Assembly (NCBI GenBank): GCA_001772005.1 | Contig: MERI01000027.1 | Span: forward strand, 85,612 to 149,611 | Origin: Betaproteobacteria bacterium RIFCSPLOWO2_12_FULL_62_58 | GTDB taxonomy: Bacteria; Pseudomonadota; Gammaproteobacteria; Burkholderiales; SG8-41 | Reading direction: 5' to 3' | Length of the DNA: 64,000 bases | Shown: positions 61,621 to 64,000 of the stretch, one piece after another | Position numbering within the stretch: position 1 is the stretch's first letter | How the letters are laid out: every line of letters starts with the position of its first letter | The notes under the pieces: model-generated | Told to the model about the DNA's origin: nothing | What the model saw: the letters and a program-made list of their open reading frames with translations, nothing else | Database searches by the model: none | Made by a program: the position numbers and the translations under genes

Positions 61621-62535
61621 CTAGTGCGTCCGGACGTACTTCACGATCCGCCTGCCACCGCTCCCCTCGCCAGACACGGGCTGAACGAAGTAGACGCTCC
61701 CTTCCGAGTCACACGCCACCCCGTGGCACTTATGGGATTTCTCTGAGCCCCAGCGCGCCAGCAGTTCGCCGTCCAGGGTCAACACGCTGAACATGCCGCC
61801 GTTGTGCTCGGGCACGTACACCGTGTCGTCGCTATCCACCCAGAATGTCGCCGCGCCTACGAGCTTCGACGGCCACTGCGCGATGAACTCGCCGGTCCGG
61901 GCGAACACCTGCACGCGGTCGTTCTGGCGGTCCGCCACCAGCACGCGGCCCCTCCTGTCGAGCCAGACACCGTGCGGCAGCATGAACTGCCCGGGGCCGG
62001 TGCCCGGCGCGCCCCACGAGTACAGATGCTTTCCTTCCGGGGAAAACCGGTGCACCTGGCAGTTCGCGTAGCCGTCGGTGATGAAGATGTTACCAGCCTC
62101 GTCTACCGCGACACCCGTGGGCATGTTGAAGGGGCCCCCGGGGTGCGTCACCAGCTTGTAGTTGCTGCTGTCGAAGGTGGTGTTGTCGGCCCCTGTGTCC
62201 GAGCGGTAGCCCTTGGTGCCGATGGTCATCAGCAACTCGCCCTTCGTGGTGAACTTGAAGACCTGGCACCGGTCCCGGTCGACGATCCATATGTTGTCAT
62301 GGGGGTCGGCGAAGATGCAGTGGGGGAAGGCGAACATGTCTTCGCCCCACGCGTAAAGGTATTTGCCGTTCTTGTCGAAGACGATGACGGGGTGCTCGCC
62401 CCGGTTGAAACCGTATACCCGATCCTGGGAGTCCACGGTCAATGCGGCCATCGGGGCGCTCCAGCCCGGCGGGAGCTTTGCCCAATCTATATTGGCCTCG
62501 AATGTGTATGCGCCACTGCCGACAGTCGTTGCCAT
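61621..62535 (-). CDS. NHL-repeat beta-propeller protein (peptidyl-alpha-hydroxyglycine lyase-like)
   Basis: This 304-residue protein is made of repeated NHL-type blades: MAALTVDSQDRVYGFNRGEHPVIVFDKNG, PHCIFADPHDNIWIVDRDRCQVFKF, PTGVAVDEAGNIFITDGYANCQVHRFSPEG, PHGVWLDRRGRVLVADRQNDRVQVF. The blades resemble the amidating-lyase (PAL) domain family, but there is no signal peptide and enzyme activity is unproven. The ATG at 62535 follows GGGAGG; upstream in-frame codons were rejected. Such genes are often found near Bug receptors in soil betaproteobacteria. Confidence 0.85.
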   Translation of the reverse strand: MATTVGSGAYTFEANIDWAKLPPGWSAPMAALTVDSQDRVYGFNRGEHPVIVFDKNGKYLYAWGEDMFAFPHCIFADPHDNIWIVDRDRCQVFKFTTKGELLMTIGTKGYRSDTGADNTTFDSSNYKLVTHPGGPFNMPTGVAVDEAGNIFITDGYANCQVHRFSPEGKHLYSWGAPGTGPGQFMLPHGVWLDRRGRVLVADRQNDRVQVFARTGEFIAQWPSKLVGAATFWVDSDDTVYVPEHNGGMFSVLTLDGELLARWGSEKSHKCHGVACDSEGSVYFVQPVSGEGSGGRRIVKYVRTH

Positions 62536-62802
62536 AATGCGCCTCCCTGCGTTGCGAAACTGGAAAATTATACAGTTATACAGCCAAGCGTCGGTCCTGG
62601 TCCCTCGAAGGAACAGCTCGATCCGCGCTGTCACGTCCGCGGTACTGCGCGACGGTTCGCTCGTCGCCTCTTGCCGGAAGCGTCGCCGCCGCGATGCGCG
62701 GTGATGCACCTGCGGGCACGCGCGCCGCCGACATTCGAGGAAGATCGCGGGTCCCGGGCAATTCTCCTGGCCGGATCAACCGCGCCCGTCCACTGCCGGT
62801 CA

Positions 62803-63771
62803 TCACTCAGCATGGATGCCGGTGGCCTGGATTACCTTGCGCCACTTGACCAGCTCGGAGTGAAGGTATTGGATGAAATCCTGCCGCGAACTGGCCACGA
62901 CGACAAAGCCCTGCGCGGCGAGTTTTTGCGTCGACTCGGGATCCTTGAGGAAACGGGCGATCTCCGCATTGAGCTTGAGGACGATCTGCTGCGGCGTGCC
63001 CGCAGGCGCCATGAGTCCGTACCACGTTTCCGCGCTGAACCCCGGGACCGTCTCCGATACCGCGGGTATATCCGGAAGATTGGGAGACCGCTCGGCAGTG
63101 CTCACCGCAATGGCTTTCAACTTGCCGGTCCTGATATGAGGAAGGGCGGGCGGCGCAGCGGCGAACAAGGCGTCCACCCTGCCGGCGATCACGTCGAGGA
63201 TCGCCGGAGGCGTGCCCTTGTAGGGAACGTGGACAATATTGATGCCTGTCATGCTTTTCAGCAGCTCTCCGGCGAGATGCGACGAACCGCCGATGCCGGA
63301 GGACGCGTAGCTCAATTGCCCCGGTTTCGCCTTCGCCCACGCGATGAAATCCTTGACGGTTGCGACGTCGAGCGATGGCCGTACCACCAGTATGTTCGGT
63401 ATCGTCGCCACGCGCATGATCGGGCTGAGGTCTTTGTCGACATCGTAAGGCAACTTGCTATACAGGCTCGGATTGATGGCGAGCGGTGAGACCCACGCCA
63501 GCAACAGCGTATAGCCGTCCGGGGAAGCTTTGGCCGCGATGCTGGTACCGATGATGCCCGTGGCCCCGGGACGCGTGTCCACCACGACCTGCTGATGCCA
63601 TTGCTCGGTGAGCCCCTGTCCGATGAAGCGCGCCAGCATATCCATTCCACCGCCCGCCGGGCTGGGGACGATCAGCCTTATCGGCCTGGCCGGATAAGGC
63701 TGGTCCTGCGCTGCATTCGTTGCGACCGGGAAGATCAGACTGCCCGCGAACAGCCATACTTTGAGATTCAT
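62803..63771 (-). CDS. Bug-type tripartite tricarboxylate receptor (TctC family), second copy
   Basis: This 322-residue protein has a signal peptide (about 1-20, ending VATNAA) and the Bug segments YPARPIRLIVPSPAGGGMDMLARF, VVVDTRPGATGIIGTSIAAKASPDGYT, GGSSHLAGELLKSMTGINIVHVPYKGTPPA and GRVDALFAAAPPALPHI. It is clearly paralogous to, but not a recent copy of, the protein encoded at 60165. The ATG at 63771 with GGAGGA upstream is favoured over an in-frame codon at 63906. The ligand is unknown. Confidence 0.92.
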   Translation of the reverse strand: MNLKVWLFAGSLIFPVATNAAQDQPYPARPIRLIVPSPAGGGMDMLARFIGQGLTEQWHQQVVVDTRPGATGIIGTSIAAKASPDGYTLLLAWVSPLAINPSLYSKLPYDVDKDLSPIMRVATIPNILVVRPSLDVATVKDFIAWAKAKPGQLSYASSGIGGSSHLAGELLKSMTGINIVHVPYKGTPPAILDVIAGRVDALFAAAPPALPHIRTGKLKAIAVSTAERSPNLPDIPAVSETVPGFSAETWYGLMAPAGTPQQIVLKLNAEIARFLKDPESTQKLAAQGFVVVASSRQDFIQYLHSELVKWRKVIQATGIHAE

Positions 63772-63838
63772 CGGTCCTCCTGAGGGCCCACAACATAATG
63801 AAACGCGTGTGCGTTGCCAGCGAAAATTGTCGATGTAT

Positions 63839-63854
63839 TGTGGAATATGCCACA
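63839..63854. promoter_or_regulatory. Palindromic candidate operator upstream of the second Bug gene
   Basis: TGTGG-AATATG-CCACA is a perfect 5 bp inverted repeat with a 6-base spacer, 68 bases upstream of the Bug ATG. A partly related ACAATATGG lies at 63903-63911. The layout fits a dimeric regulator; the family cannot be named. The remaining sequence from 63772 to the window end shows no gene. Confidence 0.4.
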
Positions 63855-64000
63855 TCGGTGACGCTTGCCCGGTTTCACGCCGTTGCCGTTGTGATACGTT
63901 GCACAATATGGTTCGACGGCGGAATTCGTGGGTGATTATGGCTTAGCTGCGGTTTTTCTGCTCGTTAAGGAAACGGTATAGTTTTCGGCAAGTGGCGTCG

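Noticed and set aside
61804-63489. 561-codon frame antisense to the beta-propeller and Bug genes
   Set aside because: Both - strand genes have clear family blocks and good ribosome-binding sites; the antisense frame has none.

Overview
The window is about 64 kb of a GC-rich proteobacterial chromosome, most likely a betaproteobacterium near Burkholderiales/Nitrosomonadales. This is inferred from gene order and families, not from a search. The clues are a pilMNOPQ block divergent from a class A PBP gene and followed by aroK-aroB-dgt-gltB-gltD-hemE-priA; hemL-thiE-thiD facing a rubredoxin gene; engB facing a dihaem cytochrome c4 gene; dusB-fis-purH; and two Bug-type tripartite tricarboxylate receptor genes. 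No rRNA, tRNA or CRISPR array was seen.

Layout: (1) 1-9978, + strand: end of atpF, atpHAGDC, a glpD-type dehydrogenase, glmU, glmS. (2) 10000-32761, - strand: an SDR, two DsbA-like thiol oxidoreductases, a SPOR protein, argS, priA, hemE, gltD, gltB, dgt, aroB, aroK and pilQPONM. (3) 33042-35970, +: PBP1A and a conserved unknown gene. (4) 35976-37760, -: hemB and engB, with a probable + strand small RNA between them. (5) 37854-39271, +: cytochrome c4 and a secreted coiled-coil orphan. (6) 39422-42190, -: hemL-thiE-thiD. (7) 42291-42865, +: rubredoxin and gloA. (8) 42999-48537, -: rsmA-pdxA-surA-lptD. (9) 48600-59152, +: amgK-murU, pepP-ubiH, dusB-fis-purH-purD, a tandem VOC protein, hemF. (10) 59153-64000: a decaying accessory tail with a palindromic repeat element, remnants of a ketopantoate-reductase-like and a D-2-hydroxyacid-dehydrogenase gene, two Bug receptors and a beta-propeller protein.

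Most genes are core housekeeping: energy (ATP synthase), amino-sugar and envelope synthesis and recycling (GlmU, GlmS, AmgK, MurU, PBP1A, LptD, SurA), haem (HemB, HemL, HemE, HemF), nitrogen assimilation (GltBD), purines (PurH, PurD) and type IV pilus assembly (PilM-Q).

The unusual content lies between the genes. Seven spacers between co-directional genes carry a purine-rich tract of reiterated 7-10 base words; six of them also have a complementary pyrimidine-rich arm, giving long imperfect hairpins. Several of these run into stop or start codons. Two ~200 bp elements, each made of two inward-facing REP-like palindromes sharing a GCAAAACCGGC motif, lie at 14521-14718 and 59338-59542. A + strand transcript with a CCUCC-bearing loop and a strong intrinsic terminator is predicted between hemB and engB. 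The priA-hemE gap carries three DnaA-box-like sites around an AT-rich stretch.
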